A DNA stretch of 64,000 bases from Anthracocystis setariae (GCA_928724745.1 CAKMXJ010000022.1:372001-436000), one strand, 5' to 3'; positions 19,347 to 31,797 are shown, counted from the stretch's first letter. Notes: generated by a model not told the origin, from the letters alone. Program-made: numbers and translations.

Positions 19347-20068
19347 TGACCAACACGGAGGGTGGAAAGGCCAGGATCGGTGCAAGTGACGCCGAGGTGA
19401 CAGGTACAGGATGGAGGAAGAACGCCAAGGTGAAGAGTTACACTCGACAGATTCTGCCAGGATACAGTAGGAAGCTGCCGCAGCGGGCCCAAGAGGTGGT
19501 AGATAGGGCAGTGCTGGACCATGATCTAGCTGCAGCCTCGGAGGATGATGCACGCTGGACGCAGTTGTATGACGAGTTGCATCGACTTGTTGACGAAGCC
19601 GCGGATTCGGATCTCAACACGCCAGAGCCACTCGATGACGATGACGACGACGACGACAACAACAACAACGAAAACACCAATGGCGAACCAGCCGCATCGG
19701 CACTGAACGAATATCAATGGGCATCACGCTCGCCCACACCGGAAGTGACTCAACACGATTCGCGTGCGTCGGACAGCTCTAGTGGAACACAAACCAACAC
19801 AGGCTCTGAAACTTGGGCTGGCGAGTTGGTAGGCGGCGACGTGATGCAAGCTGTGCATCGACACATTTCGAGCTCGCTGGAACGCCGAGTGGGACGCACT
19901 GAGACGTTTGACAATGTCAAGGCGCAAGCGTGGGAGCCGAGCAGTTTAGTTGCGATGAGTATCTTGGTGCAAGAGATTGCCAAGTCGCAGGCGAGTTTCA
20001 ATGCGCAACGCACCATGTTTGCCAAGGATCCTCGAAAGCAGGCTTTGAAGGTGAAGAAGGAGAAATGA
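19346..20068 (+). CDS. Hypothetical protein, overlapping the J-domain gene by one base
   Basis: 240 residues from the ATG at 19346, which shares its A with the stop of the preceding gene. It starts with a basic segment (WRKNAKVKSYTRQILPGYS), then AQEVVDRAVLDHDLAAAS and WTQLYDELHRLVDEAAD. An Asp/Asn-rich low-complexity run follows (about 94-110). The C-terminal helix-forming part holds SSLVAMSILVQEIAKSQASF and a Lys-rich end. No known domain is recognised. With 0 bp between the genes there is no room for its own promoter. It is therefore read either from a bicistronic transcript or as the C-terminal part of a spliced fusion with the J-protein. Confidence 0.6.
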   Translation: MTNTEGGKARIGASDAEVTGTGWRKNAKVKSYTRQILPGYSRKLPQRAQEVVDRAVLDHDLAAASEDDARWTQLYDELHRLVDEAADSDLNTPEPLDDDDDDDDNNNNENTNGEPAASALNEYQWASRSPTPEVTQHDSRASDSSSGTQTNTGSETWAGELVGGDVMQAVHRHISSSLERRVGRTETFDNVKAQAWEPSSLVAMSILVQEIAKSQASFNAQRTMFAKDPRKQALKVKKEK

Positions 20069-20414
20069 ACTGTCTGAAACGTCGACACATGGTGCTATGC
20101 AGTGCAATGCCAATCTAATCTTTTTTCTCTCAATACATGTGTTCCCAGGTGGGGAAGCGAGGTTGACTGTGGTGAGACAAGAGCAGAAGGCGGTGGTTTA
20201 GTTTGATGGTGGTGGGAGGAATATTGGTTGGATTTTCGAAGCCATCATTTTAATTTCCGTGTGGCAGGGGAAAAAGCGAGTATAATTTGGTCCAGCACAG
20301 CATACTGTACAAAGTTTCGTCCGTCCCGAACCCTAACGCAATGAGCGTGGCCGCATGTCAGTCGCGGAAAAATTTGCCAATTGTAAACCCGATTCACCAT
20401 CAGCCCAGCAAGAT

Positions 20415-20450
<36 letters not shown>

Positions 20451-20629
20451 GTGTAGTAAAGTCAAGCTTGGCGTGTGTGGTTTGTGCGAGCGCGGGAAGG
20501 CGAGCAAAAAGAGAGAGAGAGAGAGAGAGAAAAAGGGGTAAGGTGAAGATTTCAACCTCCGAGCACATAAACGCGCCACACACACACAAACACTGTGACT
20601 GACAAAATGATGTGTGATATGCAATATTA
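20069..20629. other. Intergenic region with poly(A), GA and CA tracts left of the transposon
   Basis: About 560 bp. Holds a 30-base A run (20416-20445, again followed by GGGC), a GA repeat (20511-20530) and a short CA repeat (20577-20589). The transposon's TA target duplication is at 20628-20629. No gene seen. Confidence 0.5.
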
Positions 20630-20712
20630 CTCCATTTTCCGCATCAGATAGATATCCAGCCGATTCGTTCGTAATCGGGCTCTGTTCGTAACACCTCGCT
20701 ATACGTCATCAG
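20630..20712 (+). repeat. Left terminal inverted repeat of the Tc1-like element
   Basis: 83 bp, matching the reverse complement of 22447-22529 with no mismatch. The two ends diverge directly inside this length. Confidence 0.95.
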
Positions 20713-20955
20713 ACACTGTAACGTAGAACACATCGTAATCAAGAAAACTACATAGTAATGCATAAGATCATGACATCGTTATCATTAGTAGTGATCGTAA
20801 CGATCAATTGTGGAGGTTGAGATCAAGTGAGCTGAGCGATCTGAGCTGTCTTGGTCCATCTCGTCGCCGTCGCCGTCCTCCGCTACGGGTACCTGTACAG
20901 TACACACATGTTCATGGTGCTCACGTCTTACTATTGCAATGCTATCGAGTCTAAG

Positions 20956-22206
20956 CTACTGTACTACATCATTGATAAAGGCGTCGATCTGATCGTCGAT
21001 GTCTGGAGACGAGCGATTGACATCAGGAACCGCCTCCTCCTCCTCCTCCTCCTCCGCCTCCTGTGTCTGAGCTTGTGTCTGCGAATCGTCGATGTTTGCT
21101 TGCATCTCTTCCGGTCGAATGATGCCGTAGTCGATTAGTGCTTGCCGTGCATCGTGCTTGCCGTCACCCAATGGGAAGCGATGTTCCGCAACCATCATCC
21201 AGCGTTGTACTTCGCGAAGCCATCCTTGACAATCAGACGGCGTGATCGTGCTGAGGTGATAGTCGATTAGATGGCCGAGAGTGTCGTGATCTTGAAGATC
21301 CTGCCTGCTGACGACGGTCTTGACCTTCCCGAAGACGTTCTCGGCAATGTTGAACCACGGCGTGTATGGTGGAATGAACTGTATTGTGTGGCCTTCGTTC
21401 TCGATACATGACAACACAGCGCGCGAATGATGAAAGCTAGCATTGTCCATTACGAAGACCTTTGGACCGTTGAGGGTAGGGAAGAGCTCGCGCTGGAGGA
21501 AGTCGACGAAGAGCTCCGTTCTCCAGCCGCCCATAATGATCTCCGACGCTAGCATGCCTTCTGCCGAGACAGCGACCATGAGAGACATGTTCCTGCCTCG
21601 GTTTGCCGGCCGTCCTGTCTGTGTCGCGCGTGCTGATGTCGGTGCTCGTCCAACTCTCCTGATCGTGTGTAAGTTGAAGCCGGACTCGTCGAAGAAGATA
21701 GCGTTCTCGATGACGAAGCCCTCCATGCGTCGACGACGGACCCAGTCTTGACGCTCATCGAGACGCTCGTCGGTGTTGTGTCGGACATTCTGATGGTGTA
21801 GGCGCTTGAGCGTGAGGTGGCAGCGGTCTTTGAGCAGCCTCGACATCGACGTCGTCGACAACCGCGGCCCATCTTGCTCAACGAGGTGATCGACAATCTC
21901 GTGGATGACGGCTGCAGGATGTTCGGCAACGTAGCGCATCACGATGTCGATATGCTCGTCTGTGACGACGCTGCCGCGCAGTGCTCCTCCTCGCTTCCGC
22001 TGCGAATGCATGTCACCTGTGTGATAGAACTTGTCCAGAACGGAGGCCACCGTCGTGTAAGGGTACTTAAACAGCTTTGAGACCTCAGACACACGGTGGC
22101 CTCGAGAGACGACCATATCGATCATTTGCTCTCGAATCGCATCGGGGACAGCTCGACGTCGGCCTCTTGTTGTCCGAGGCATGATAGAAACGGGAATGGA
22201 TGGCAT
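20956..22206 (-). CDS. Tc1/IS630-family DD34E transposase
   Basis: 416 residues, uninterrupted. The N-terminal region (about 9-120) is a helix-turn-helix DNA-binding part with a basic start (RTTRGRRRAV). The catalytic core shows FDESGF (first Asp), VMDNASFHH (second Asp) and TPWFNIAENVF (Glu). There are 34 residues between the second Asp and the Glu, the DD34E spacing of Tc1/IS630. All three acidic residues are present. The C-terminus has an acidic run of about 10 Glu. A second Met eight residues in (22182) is an alternative start. The gene sits wholly inside the inverted repeats, with about 240 bp of non-coding sequence on each side. Confidence 0.93.
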   Translation of the reverse strand: MPSIPVSIMPRTTRGRRRAVPDAIREQMIDMVVSRGHRVSEVSKLFKYPYTTVASVLDKFYHTGDMHSQRKRGGALRGSVVTDEHIDIVMRYVAEHPAAVIHEIVDHLVEQDGPRLSTTSMSRLLKDRCHLTLKRLHHQNVRHNTDERLDERQDWVRRRRMEGFVIENAIFFDESGFNLHTIRRVGRAPTSARATQTGRPANRGRNMSLMVAVSAEGMLASEIIMGGWRTELFVDFLQRELFPTLNGPKVFVMDNASFHHSRAVLSCIENEGHTIQFIPPYTPWFNIAENVFGKVKTVVSRQDLQDHDTLGHLIDYHLSTITPSDCQGWLREVQRWMMVAEHRFPLGDGKHDARQALIDYGIIRPEEMQANIDDSQTQAQTQEAEEEEEEEAVPDVNRSSPDIDDQIDAFINDVVQ

Positions 22207-22446
22207 TGCAACAAGGAAGAGCCTACGTACAGGTAAGTATACTTATGGAGCAGAGCGCTTGGAGGAGGGTGAGGCGGAGAAGGACGGCGAGGAGGAGGAC
22301 AAGGAGGAGACGCTCAACAGAAATCGCTCGGCACGCTCATGTTTGGAGTTGGTCACAGTCAATGCACAATTACGATAACAATGCTGATCACGATGTCATT
22401 GATGTATACATGACGTTATGTGCTGGTCGACAACGTTAGCGTAACA

Positions 22447-22529
22447 CTGATGACGTATAGCGAGGTGTTACGAACAGAGCCCGATTACGAACGAATCGGC
22501 TGGATATCTATCTGATGCGGAAAATGGAG
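22447..22529 (-). repeat. Right terminal inverted repeat of the Tc1-like element
   Basis: 83 bp, exact inverted copy of 20630-20712, followed by the TA duplication at 22530-22531. Confidence 0.95.
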
Positions 22530-22974
22530 TATACATGCGGTAACAGGCGCTCCTCCTCATACAGTGCAAGTGCAGGACCCCCCTTTCGCCCACGATGCGA
22601 CACGGGACTCCTCCGCCCTCGGCTCATCAGCTCGTCAACAACATCGTGTGACGATCCAAACGACGCCGATTAGAACCGCTTGGCAGAGATTGCTGCACAA
22701 GTGACTGTTCAGAACCAACCGTGGAATGAGATGGGATGGAGGAGTCGGAGAAGCGGGATCGAGGGTAGTAGCTACGCGGTCCCGAGATCGTGACAGAAAA
22801 GAGAGAAAAACCCTCGCTCGGTTCGCCGAGGATTTCATGCATGTCCGTTGTCTCGTTGATAGTCAAGTAGGCCCGCCTAACCGGTCGCAATTGGTGCACA
22901 GCCGCAAACGATGTGTTATCTATGATTGGGGGGATGGCGTGGGTTCCCATCCGTTTCGCCTTTGCTGTTGCTTC

Positions 22975-23008
<34 letters not shown>

Positions 23009-23022
23009 GTTCGTCTTCGACA
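22530..23022. other. Right flank of the transposon and leader of the glycosyltransferase gene
   Basis: About 490 bp with a GA repeat (about 22977-23008) just before the chosen start codon. The downstream frame is open back to an ATG at 22726, but the extension is low-complexity and Arg-rich, so I treat it as untranslated. Confidence 0.4.
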
Positions 23023-23267
23023 ATGTATAGAAGCCCGCACGCCACGGATGCTGCTAAACGGGTCGTCCCCACTTCCATCTCGCACCACGTCTCTTCCGAT
23101 ACCATGAGTCGACGAGGCTATACCGCCGTCCCCACGAGCGAGGCGGGCTCAACCCCTTCATCCTCACTCTCGCCTCGCCTCTCGCCATCCAGCGTCGACC
23201 AACCCTACCAGCTCGAACTCACCGAAAAGGGTCATCGCCCACAATGGCAAGACTTTTCACACCTGAG

Positions 23268-23301
<34 letters not shown>

Positions 23302-24792
23302 TCATCATCATCGCATCGGGATGCTTGGCGCTTGGATGCAGCGCCGAACAAGCGGTTTGTGACGAGGGTGGGCGAGCTTGCGTATCGAGGGCGGACGTAT
23401 CTGTTGGTGGTGTTGTGCGTTATGCTGGGTCTAACCGTGGTGTACGATCGGTACAACTTGCCGGCGTACAACTCGGTAGGGAGGGTGGTGGGTGCTGAAA
23501 CGGCGGTTGCAGCTGAACCTAAACCTTACCGCTTGGAAGACGACATCGTACTCATCACCAAAGTCGGCGCGGCCACAGCACACTCGCGTCTACCCATCCA
23601 TCTCGTTTCGAACCCCAACTACTACACCCCGAACCACCTCTACGTCGCCGACTACCCACTCACCCTCGCCAACATCACATTCTTCGACGCCCTCTCCAAC
23701 CTCTCGTCGACGATCTCGGCGCTGGACGAAATCCAACGACTCCGCGGTCAACTGCATACGCTGGTCGAATCGAACCAGAACCTCGCCGACATCTCGGAAA
23801 AAGACCATGGCTGGATCCTGGACAAGTACAAGTTCCTCCCCTCGGTCGCCGAGGCGTACCGTCGCTGGCCGGACAAAAAGTGGTACGTCATGGTCGAGGC
23901 GGACACGTTCCTGTTTTACAACCAGATGGTCAAGTGGCTGTCGACGTTGGATTCGAGCAAGCAGTTGTTGTTGGGACATCCGAGTTTCTGCGACTACGAT
24001 CAGAAGAGTACCATGTTCTCGCACGGTGGTTCGGGCATTGTCATGTCGGCCGCACTGCTCGGCGCTTCGTTCGGTTCGGACGATTCGTTCGAACACCACC
24101 AGGACGATCTCATCCTCAAATCTGCGTTCGGAGATGCGTTGCTGTCGAAATCGTTGTACGACTCACCCAAAGTGGAGCTCAACGAACTCAGCCCCGAAGG
24201 GCAGGAACGGTTTAATAGCGATCCACCGAGGTTTTTAAAGTTTCACCAGAATGCGTGGTGCAAACCGATCCTATCGCTCCATCACGTCACCCAGATCGAT
24301 GCCGCCAAGTTGTATCGCTTCCAGAACCGCATCGAGCCGCTGTTGGAGCGCGAGCTGGTGTGGGGCGATATATGGGAGGAGTTTCAGCCCAAATTCATCG
24401 TTGATGCGGTCAAGGAGGAGGGGGTGGAGATGGATGGGTGGCAGGCGATCGAAGATTGGGATAGCGAGACGGTCGATCATCGCTCGGTTAATCCACAGGC
24501 GTGTAGGGAAGAGTGTGGCAAAAATGACCAATGTCTCATGTGGCAGTGGCAGAGGGTCGAGGTGGATCAAGAGGTGCTCGATTGGGCCGTCGAAAACAAT
24601 GCCGGCATGCCAAACACCAAGCGCGCCGGCGGCAAGAGAAAGGTAGGCATATGTAGATGGACCAACGAGTTTGTGCGCGTCGGAACTGCCAAGCCCAAAA
24701 TCAAGCAAGATATCACAACAGGTTGGATGCCACCACGCATCAACGCCTGGAAGCAGCAACACGGTTGTCCCAGTCCCCTCGCCAAGAATTAA
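23023..24792 (+). CDS. GT31-like (Fringe-type) type II membrane glycosyltransferase with PAN-like tail
   Basis: 589 residues from the ATG at 23023; other in-frame ATGs lie at 22726 and 23104. A cytoplasmic Ser/Pro-rich tail (runs of Pro and Ser at 83-97) is followed by one membrane helix (about 126-140), as in Golgi type II enzymes. The lumenal part contains DKYKFLPSVAEAYRRWPDKKWYVMVEADTFLF, read here as W-Y-V-x-x-E-A-D-T, a variant of the metal-binding DxD of Fringe-like transferases. GGSGIVMS and HHQDDLIL follow. The C-terminal CREECGKNDQCLMWQW resembles a PAN/apple segment often attached to fungal GT31 proteins. The sugar donor and acceptor are unknown; a role in protein or wall glycosylation is inferred. 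Confidence 0.72.
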
Positions 24793-24891
24793 ACCACAAA
24801 CGTTGCACCACCACCACCACTGTCGTTATCGCTATCGTTATTGTTATGCATTGTATTTGTACCAAGTTATTAGCTCGCAATTGTTGGCGCT

Positions 24892-26004
24892 TTATTTTTT
24901 CCAAGTGGGTTTGGATTTGGCAGCGATGATGGAGAGCAAGTGTTTTTTGGACCACCAAGTGATTGAGGTACGTTTGAGTCTTGCGAGGTTGCTGAGAGTG
25001 GAGGCTAAGGATTCTGACCAGTCTGCCTCTGAGGGTGGTGGTGGTGGTAGGATGGTTGTTCGTAGGGTGACGTTTCGGATGGGAGAGGAGAGGAGGAGGA
25101 TGTTGGTGATGTGGTTGAATTTGGTGTTGGTGGTGGGGTTGGGGACTGAATAGGTGCTTGTTATTGTAAGTGGGGTTGGGGGCGAGTACTTTATGGTGAA
25201 TGCGATGATTTTTTTCACCGAGACGGGTGGTGAGGGGTGGAAGAGCGAGGCGTTGTGGATGTTGAGTAGCGCACGGTTGTTGCTCGTGACTACCTCTGGG
25301 AAGATAGCGACAGGGTGACAAGTCGATTCAAGCGCCGAGGCGAGGGTTGGGTAGATTTGAGTCTCGGTTGGAAGCGAGGCGAGGCTGGGAGGTAGATGAC
25401 CGACAAAGTTGAGTGCGATGGTGAGCGGTAGGATGGACCAACTTTGGATTTGGATTGCGGAATCGATCGAGGTGGTGGGCGAGGGTGAGTTGGGTGTGAC
25501 GATGCGGGTATTGGCACTCATCGCATTTGGCTTGGGCGCCCTCTTCACTGGCGTACTAGTGTTCGAAGAAGCAGTGGTAGCGCAAATGTTACGATCACCA
25601 TCATCGATGATAGGAACGGCAAACACAATCCCCGGATACAGATATGCTAAAATCAACAGATCAATCCACGACGAATGGTTGCTAACCACCAAATCACCCT
25701 TCCCCACCACCTCAACCCCTCCCGTACCACTTGCCTTCTTCCCCCTCCTACCCCCAAAATCCTCCACTACCATCGACCAAAACCCCAACGCCATTAAAAC
25801 TAGTCTCAAACAAACGGCAGCACCGCAAATTCGATACCCCAACCAACCCACCGCAGCTACCACCACCCGAACCACACCCAAAACCGCAAACATCGGAGTC
25901 CACACCAACCCACCCACCACTCCACTCGACACCGAAGCCACGGGAGTCAAAAACACTTGAATCCCCGTACCGGCATCCCGAAACTTGCTGTACTTTTCCG
26001 CCAT
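24892..26004 (-). CDS. LOA1: Lysophosphatidic acid acyltransferase-like protein (Loa1/Vps66 type)
   Basis: 370 residues from the ATG at 26004. The start MAEKYSKFRDAGTGIQVFL resembles the beginning of fungal Vps66/Loa1 proteins. An ATG at 26112 would add 36 residues and is less likely. Hydrophobic segments lie at about 25-55 and 60-82. The acyltransferase motif NHSSWID (109-115) gives the catalytic NHx4D, and FPEVVTSNNRALL is the later acceptor-binding block, where FPEGTxS is usual and Gly-Thr is replaced by Val-Val. The family acylates lysophosphatidic acid at the ER and lipid droplets in triacylglycerol formation. A Ser/Thr/Pro-rich insert (about 135-175) separates the motifs. Confidence 0.78.
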   Translation of the reverse strand: MAEKYSKFRDAGTGIQVFLTPVASVSSGVVGGLVWTPMFAVLGVVRVVVAAVGWLGYRICGAAVCLRLVLMALGFWSMVVEDFGGRRGKKASGTGGVEVVGKGDLVVSNHSSWIDLLILAYLYPGIVFAVPIIDDGDRNICATTASSNTSTPVKRAPKPNAMSANTRIVTPNSPSPTTSIDSAIQIQSWSILPLTIALNFVGHLPPSLASLPTETQIYPTLASALESTCHPVAIFPEVVTSNNRALLNIHNASLFHPSPPVSVKKIIAFTIKYSPPTPLTITSTYSVPNPTTNTKFNHITNILLLSSPIRNVTLRTTILPPPPPSEADWSESLASTLSNLARLKRTSITWWSKKHLLSIIAAKSKPTWKK

Positions 26005-26347
26005 CCTTCTTCTACACAATCCTTTTTGATATCCTCCAACAACTGTGGATGCAAATGCGTTGCTAGTATGGTAGTGGTGGTGAAAAATTAAGAAAACAAA
26101 CCCTAACCCCATCTGTGCCGCGCTCTTTTTGTTTCTCTCTCCACCGACTTCCTTCCCCGAGATCCGAAATTCTTCTTCTCACTTCTCACCCTCACATCAC
26201 TCAACATCACCACCACCACCACCACCACCAACGATGACGACCCACGTCGGATTCAACCTAATTTAATCACCCCAAATGCAGATCGACTGTGTATATAATG
26301 ACATTTACATTTTTTTTTCTTTTTCTTTTTTTTTTACTTTTCTCTTT
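26005..26347. other. Short intergenic region with ACC repeat
   Basis: 343 bp between the Loa1 start and the end of the FAR1-type gene, both on the minus strand. It holds an (ACC)n tract (about 26208-26231) and T-rich runs (26310-26345). Nothing else seen. Confidence 0.4.
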
Positions 26348-28075
<1,728 letters not shown>

Positions 28076-29776
28076 GTTTGTCGGATGACAGTAAGCAGCT
28101 TCGGGTACTTCCGAGAGGTTGAGATGGGGGGGGACAACGACGTCAAGACGATACTTTGGGAATCGGACAAGAGCCGCGCGTCACTCAGCACAAAGTCAAC
28201 TGGATCGCAGCAGGCAAGGTTGATCCGACGCAGAGCCCAGCGCAGGATGCAAGGTAGGCGAGCGATGGATTCAAACACCTTGAGCTTGTACCAAATGAGA
28301 GAGCGCGGGCTGGCTGGGTGCAAGTCTATCGCCGAGCTTCGCAGATGAAGCGGAACGGCATGCAGATGAGACAATTGCAGAGTCGATGCACCCGATCTCC
28401 AAGGAAAGGTGCTTGCAGAACGAACAGTGCCCCCTGTGTGCGCAGAGGATGGTATTGGTAATGACGGCAAGTTGCAGTAGATGGCGGAAGCGGTCGTGCC
28501 AGACTGGAAAGCGTAACGATGTTGATGATGATGGCGGCGAGAGTGCCAACGCTAGTGTCGAATGTCGCAGATACAGTGGAAGAGGATCAAGTGCAATGTA
28601 CTAGTTATATCGATGATGATGTTGAAGCAGGGACGATAGGGTATAGGATCGAGCAGATGGAATGTCGAGATATCAAGAAGAAGAAGAAGAAGAAATAGAA
28701 GCGACGACGAAAGTGGCCGCTGTTCGTGGTTGGTGGTGCTTTTGCTGGTGGACCCTGAGAAGCTGTTTTGCGTTTGCGTCTTCGTCTTCGTCTGCGTCTG
28801 CGTCCAAGGTCTGCCTCGTTGGATTGCGTTGAGTTGGCTCGACGCCGACCTACAGTGTCGTGCAGTAGTTTTGCGAATGGATTCCGGCCTGAGCTCTCTG
28901 CTCTCTCTCCTCTCCGCCTAGAGTGAACGAGACACGCAAATCGACGCACACTTACTGTGCTGAGCTGTGCTGCGCTGTGCTCTGTACCTGTAATTTGCAA
29001 TTCTCTACTCTAACTCTGTGATTGCGACTCGAGTTTCGATGTTGGATTGGAAAAAAAACCCAACGATCCAGTGTGTTGCTCTTGAGACTGTGACTTGCTC
29101 GGCAGGATGCTGTCTTGCATCTGCGGTTCAAATTGTGACTGAAGAGCAACAAGAAGCAAGCTTGACAGGTATTGTGCAAGGGTTGGCGCACTACCAACCA
29201 CCAACTCATCCGGCACACCAACCAACAAGACAAGTGTGAAACGCAAGGCGGCGGGCGACATGAACTTGAGGCGAGCACAGAAACAACACGCTTGGAATCC
29301 ACAGGTGCTCGGACCGCTGTGCATGGTCGGATCTAAGCTTGAGCGAAATCCAAGACTATCCAGCACTGTACTGTACTGTACTGTACTGTACGGTAGAGAC
29401 AAAAGTTGCCGTCTGCTTCGGTGCGCCCAACGACAGCTTGTGCGCCGAGTGGCTGCAAACGCAATCGAAACCAAGATCAACAATGGGCACGCTCATGGAT
29501 CGGCCGCGATCCGGCGCAGCAAAGGCACTATACAGAAAAGTCCACGCGGCAAGATCGAGGTTGTTACGTGAGATCATTTATATTAATGACGGTCGAGATA
29601 ACCGATACGGCCCATAAAAGAAATGCGAGTGCCAAAGAGTGAAGGACAAGAAGCGGGGCGATTGCCAAAAAGAAAGAAAGAAAGGATGGATGGATAGATG
29701 AATGGATGGATGGATATCGATGCGGGAGCGTATTGAGCTAGTCGACTCCTTGAATGGCATTCGTCCAAGAGTGTTG
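28076..29776. other. 1.7 kb intergenic region between the FAR1-type gene and VTC1
   Basis: Long upstream region of the FAR1-type gene. It contains a GAA repeat (28675-28696), a TCTTCG/TCTGCG-type run (28770-28805), CTGTG-type pentamers (28960-28985) and a perfect (ACTGT)x5 array (29365-29391). Only short shadow ORFs are present. Confidence 0.45.
29365..29391 (+). repeat. (ACTGT)n pentanucleotide array
   Basis: Five perfect ACTGT units plus AC. Because ACTGTAC contains GTAC, the array holds overlapping near-palindromes. Confidence 0.9.
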
Positions 29777-30445
29777 TTAGTGATGGCTCTCGTAGTCATG
29801 TTGCTTGACGCGAATGATAAAGTTGAGCAGGACAGCTGCAAACAGCGCAGCGCAGATCAAGGGAGGACCGATGAGATCGTCAAAGTTGCCTGGATGTTTG
29901 GTCTTGATGAGCGTCACTCTCCTCTGGTAGCTGTAAAGACCCCACAGCAGAGTCAATACGGCAATACCGGCGTAGATGGCACCAAACATTTTGATGTTGC
30001 CCGCCGAGAGGTACTGTCGCTTGTGTGCGCCTGGATGTTGTTGATCGTGATGCTGGAAGAAAGTATCCGAGTTGAACAGAGCGAGTGCGAAGGAGCCGAT
30101 CAGGATGGAAACGCGCAACCAAGAGATCCAAGTACGCTCGTTGGCGAACCAAACCTTGGCCTCGACCTTGCTCTGGGATAGCTGCTGCTTTTTGGGCTTG
30201 CGAACTCGAGCACGTCCACTCTGGTCACGCGAGCCAGAGGCAACTGCACCATAACCATTGGATGCGGAAGCGCTGTTATCGCTGTGATCGTTGAGCAGGG
30301 GTTCGCGCTCGGCGTATTGCGAGTCGTTGCTGTTACCAAACACGGATTGGAGGGCCACGACCGAGCGACGATAAGCGTAGGCGAGGGTGCCTTGCTGTGG
30401 TGGGTCGGACAACGACGAGGCGGCCTGACGGGACTGTGTCGACAT
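29777..30445 (-). CDS. VTC1: Vacuolar transporter chaperone subunit 1 (DUF202, polyphosphate synthesis)
   Basis: 222 residues from the ATG at 30445 (MSTQSRQAASS). A farther ATG at 30724 adds 93 residues that look like untranslated sequence. The DUF202 core starts KVEAKVWFANERTWISWLRV and has three membrane helices: about 115-135, 158-180 and 192-217. Vtc1 is the small membrane subunit of the VTC complex, which makes polyphosphate at the vacuolar membrane. The core is standard, but the N-terminal extension of about 100 residues (Ser/Asn-rich, then the basic ARVRKPKKQQ) is longer than in the 129-residue yeast protein. Single exon. Confidence 0.88.
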   Translation of the reverse strand: MSTQSRQAASSLSDPPQQGTLAYAYRRSVVALQSVFGNSNDSQYAEREPLLNDHSDNSASASNGYGAVASGSRDQSGRARVRKPKKQQLSQSKVEAKVWFANERTWISWLRVSILIGSFALALFNSDTFFQHHDQQHPGAHKRQYLSAGNIKMFGAIYAGIAVLTLLWGLYSYQRRVTLIKTKHPGNFDDLIGPPLICAALFAAVLLNFIIRVKQHDYESHH

Positions 30446-31797
30446 TTGCAGGCAGTAAAGGTGAGGATATGGATGAGAAGAGTTGAAACCGAGAAAAGAG
30501 ATTGGAAGTGAGTCAAGATGCAAAAGCCAAGGATGACGACAAGAGCCAACGTGCAAAAACAGAGTCACTGTTGTAGTAGTTAGTGTAATGTGAATGTCAA
30601 CTGCCATATGCATAAACCAAATTTGGTGCAATTTAAGGCTCTGCATTCGGCTGCAGCATTCATCCGACTCACTTGGCTTGCATTCCAAGGAACCAGACTC
30701 ATTGACAGACAAACACAATCTCATGTTATTGTTGTCGTCTCTCCTTGCCTCCCGCGCTCATACCATGACTTGAATGTAGATCAATGTCCAAGGTGATACG
30801 TAGGATAGAGGAGCTGCTTGAGTTTTGAGACTCTCAAGTGGAGAGGAGAACGTGCGCATCGTGCAGCTTTCTGATTCGATTTCTCTGCATTTCCCAATAA
30901 ATCCTAAAAAAATATAAATGGATATCTTGGATAACTGTTATTCGCACGAGTTGACTTTGATGTGAAATTAGATTGATCACCGATCTTGCAGAGAGAGAGA
31001 GAGAGAGAGAGACGCCGATCGATGATGTCGGCTGGAATGTGAAAAATGTGCATTCGACTTCTGCGGCATCGACTCGGATTTCCACTCGTGACTTTTGGGC
31101 TGCTGCACAGCACAGCACCGCATTGCACTGCACACAGTTGCTATCTTCTCTGGCAGCCACCGAATCACTATATCGTCCCGTGGCAAGCTTGTCGTTTTGC
31201 CATTTGTCTAGGCGAGCGAGTTTAGTACAGTCAAAGTTGCTGCGACGATCCATGTGTCATGTTGGTGGCTGAACCATCCAAAGGCTGCCCTTGGTCAACA
31301 AAAGAAAAAAAAAAAAAATGTCAAAAGGGTCGTGCAGGAAGAAAGGAAGAAACCAAACCATTCGTCGCGCCACCGCACTGTTCTGTAGTGTACCAATTTT
31401 TTTTTCTTTTCTTTTTTTCTGGCAGCTGCGTGTGTGTCTGTTTGTGTGTGTGAGAGTGTGTCGACAGCTCATCCATCCTATACTGTTCTGTACTGTGCTG
31501 TACTGCACCGCTGCCATTCATCTCGTCTTTCATCACCACCACACCCAACATCATCACCGTACACCCACACCCACATACCACCACCACCACCTCTTCCTCC
31601 TTTACGTCTTTCCTCACCGACATCCTCTTCGTCTCCTTCCGACCTTCCGTACTCATCCCACCACCTCCAACCTCGTTCTTCTTCCGCCGCCTTTCGCCAC
31701 CCTCTCGTTCGACCTTTCACCTCGATTCCTTTTCCACCCACCACCTCCCGCCACCCTTTCATCAACCATCCGCTTCGGTCCTCTTCTTCTTTCAAAA
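30446..31797. other. Divergent intergenic region VTC1 / KH-domain gene
   Basis: About 1.35 kb. It contains a GA repeat (30990-31012), an A run (31305-31317), T-rich runs (31398-31419), ACTGT-type motifs (31482-31506), and a CAC/CTC-rich pyrimidine stretch just before the KH gene start (31530-31790), as expected for its 5' UTR. No gene seen. Confidence 0.45.

Larger units (their letters stand above)
20630..22529 (-). mobile_element. Intact Tc1/IS630-type DNA transposon with perfect 83-bp terminal inverted repeats
   Basis: A 1,900-bp element. The left end (20630-20712) and right end (22447-22529) are exact reverse complements over 83 bp, starting CTCCATTTTCCGCATCAG. Each end is flanked by TA (20628-20629 and 22530-22531), the target duplication of Tc1/mariner elements. 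It carries one uninterrupted transposase ORF on the minus strand. Identical repeats and an open ORF indicate recent insertion and possible mobility. Confidence 0.95.

Noticed and set aside
22726..23022. 99-residue N-terminal extension of the glycosyltransferase
   Set aside because: Includes a translated GA microsatellite; a start at 23023 gives a normal type II membrane layout.
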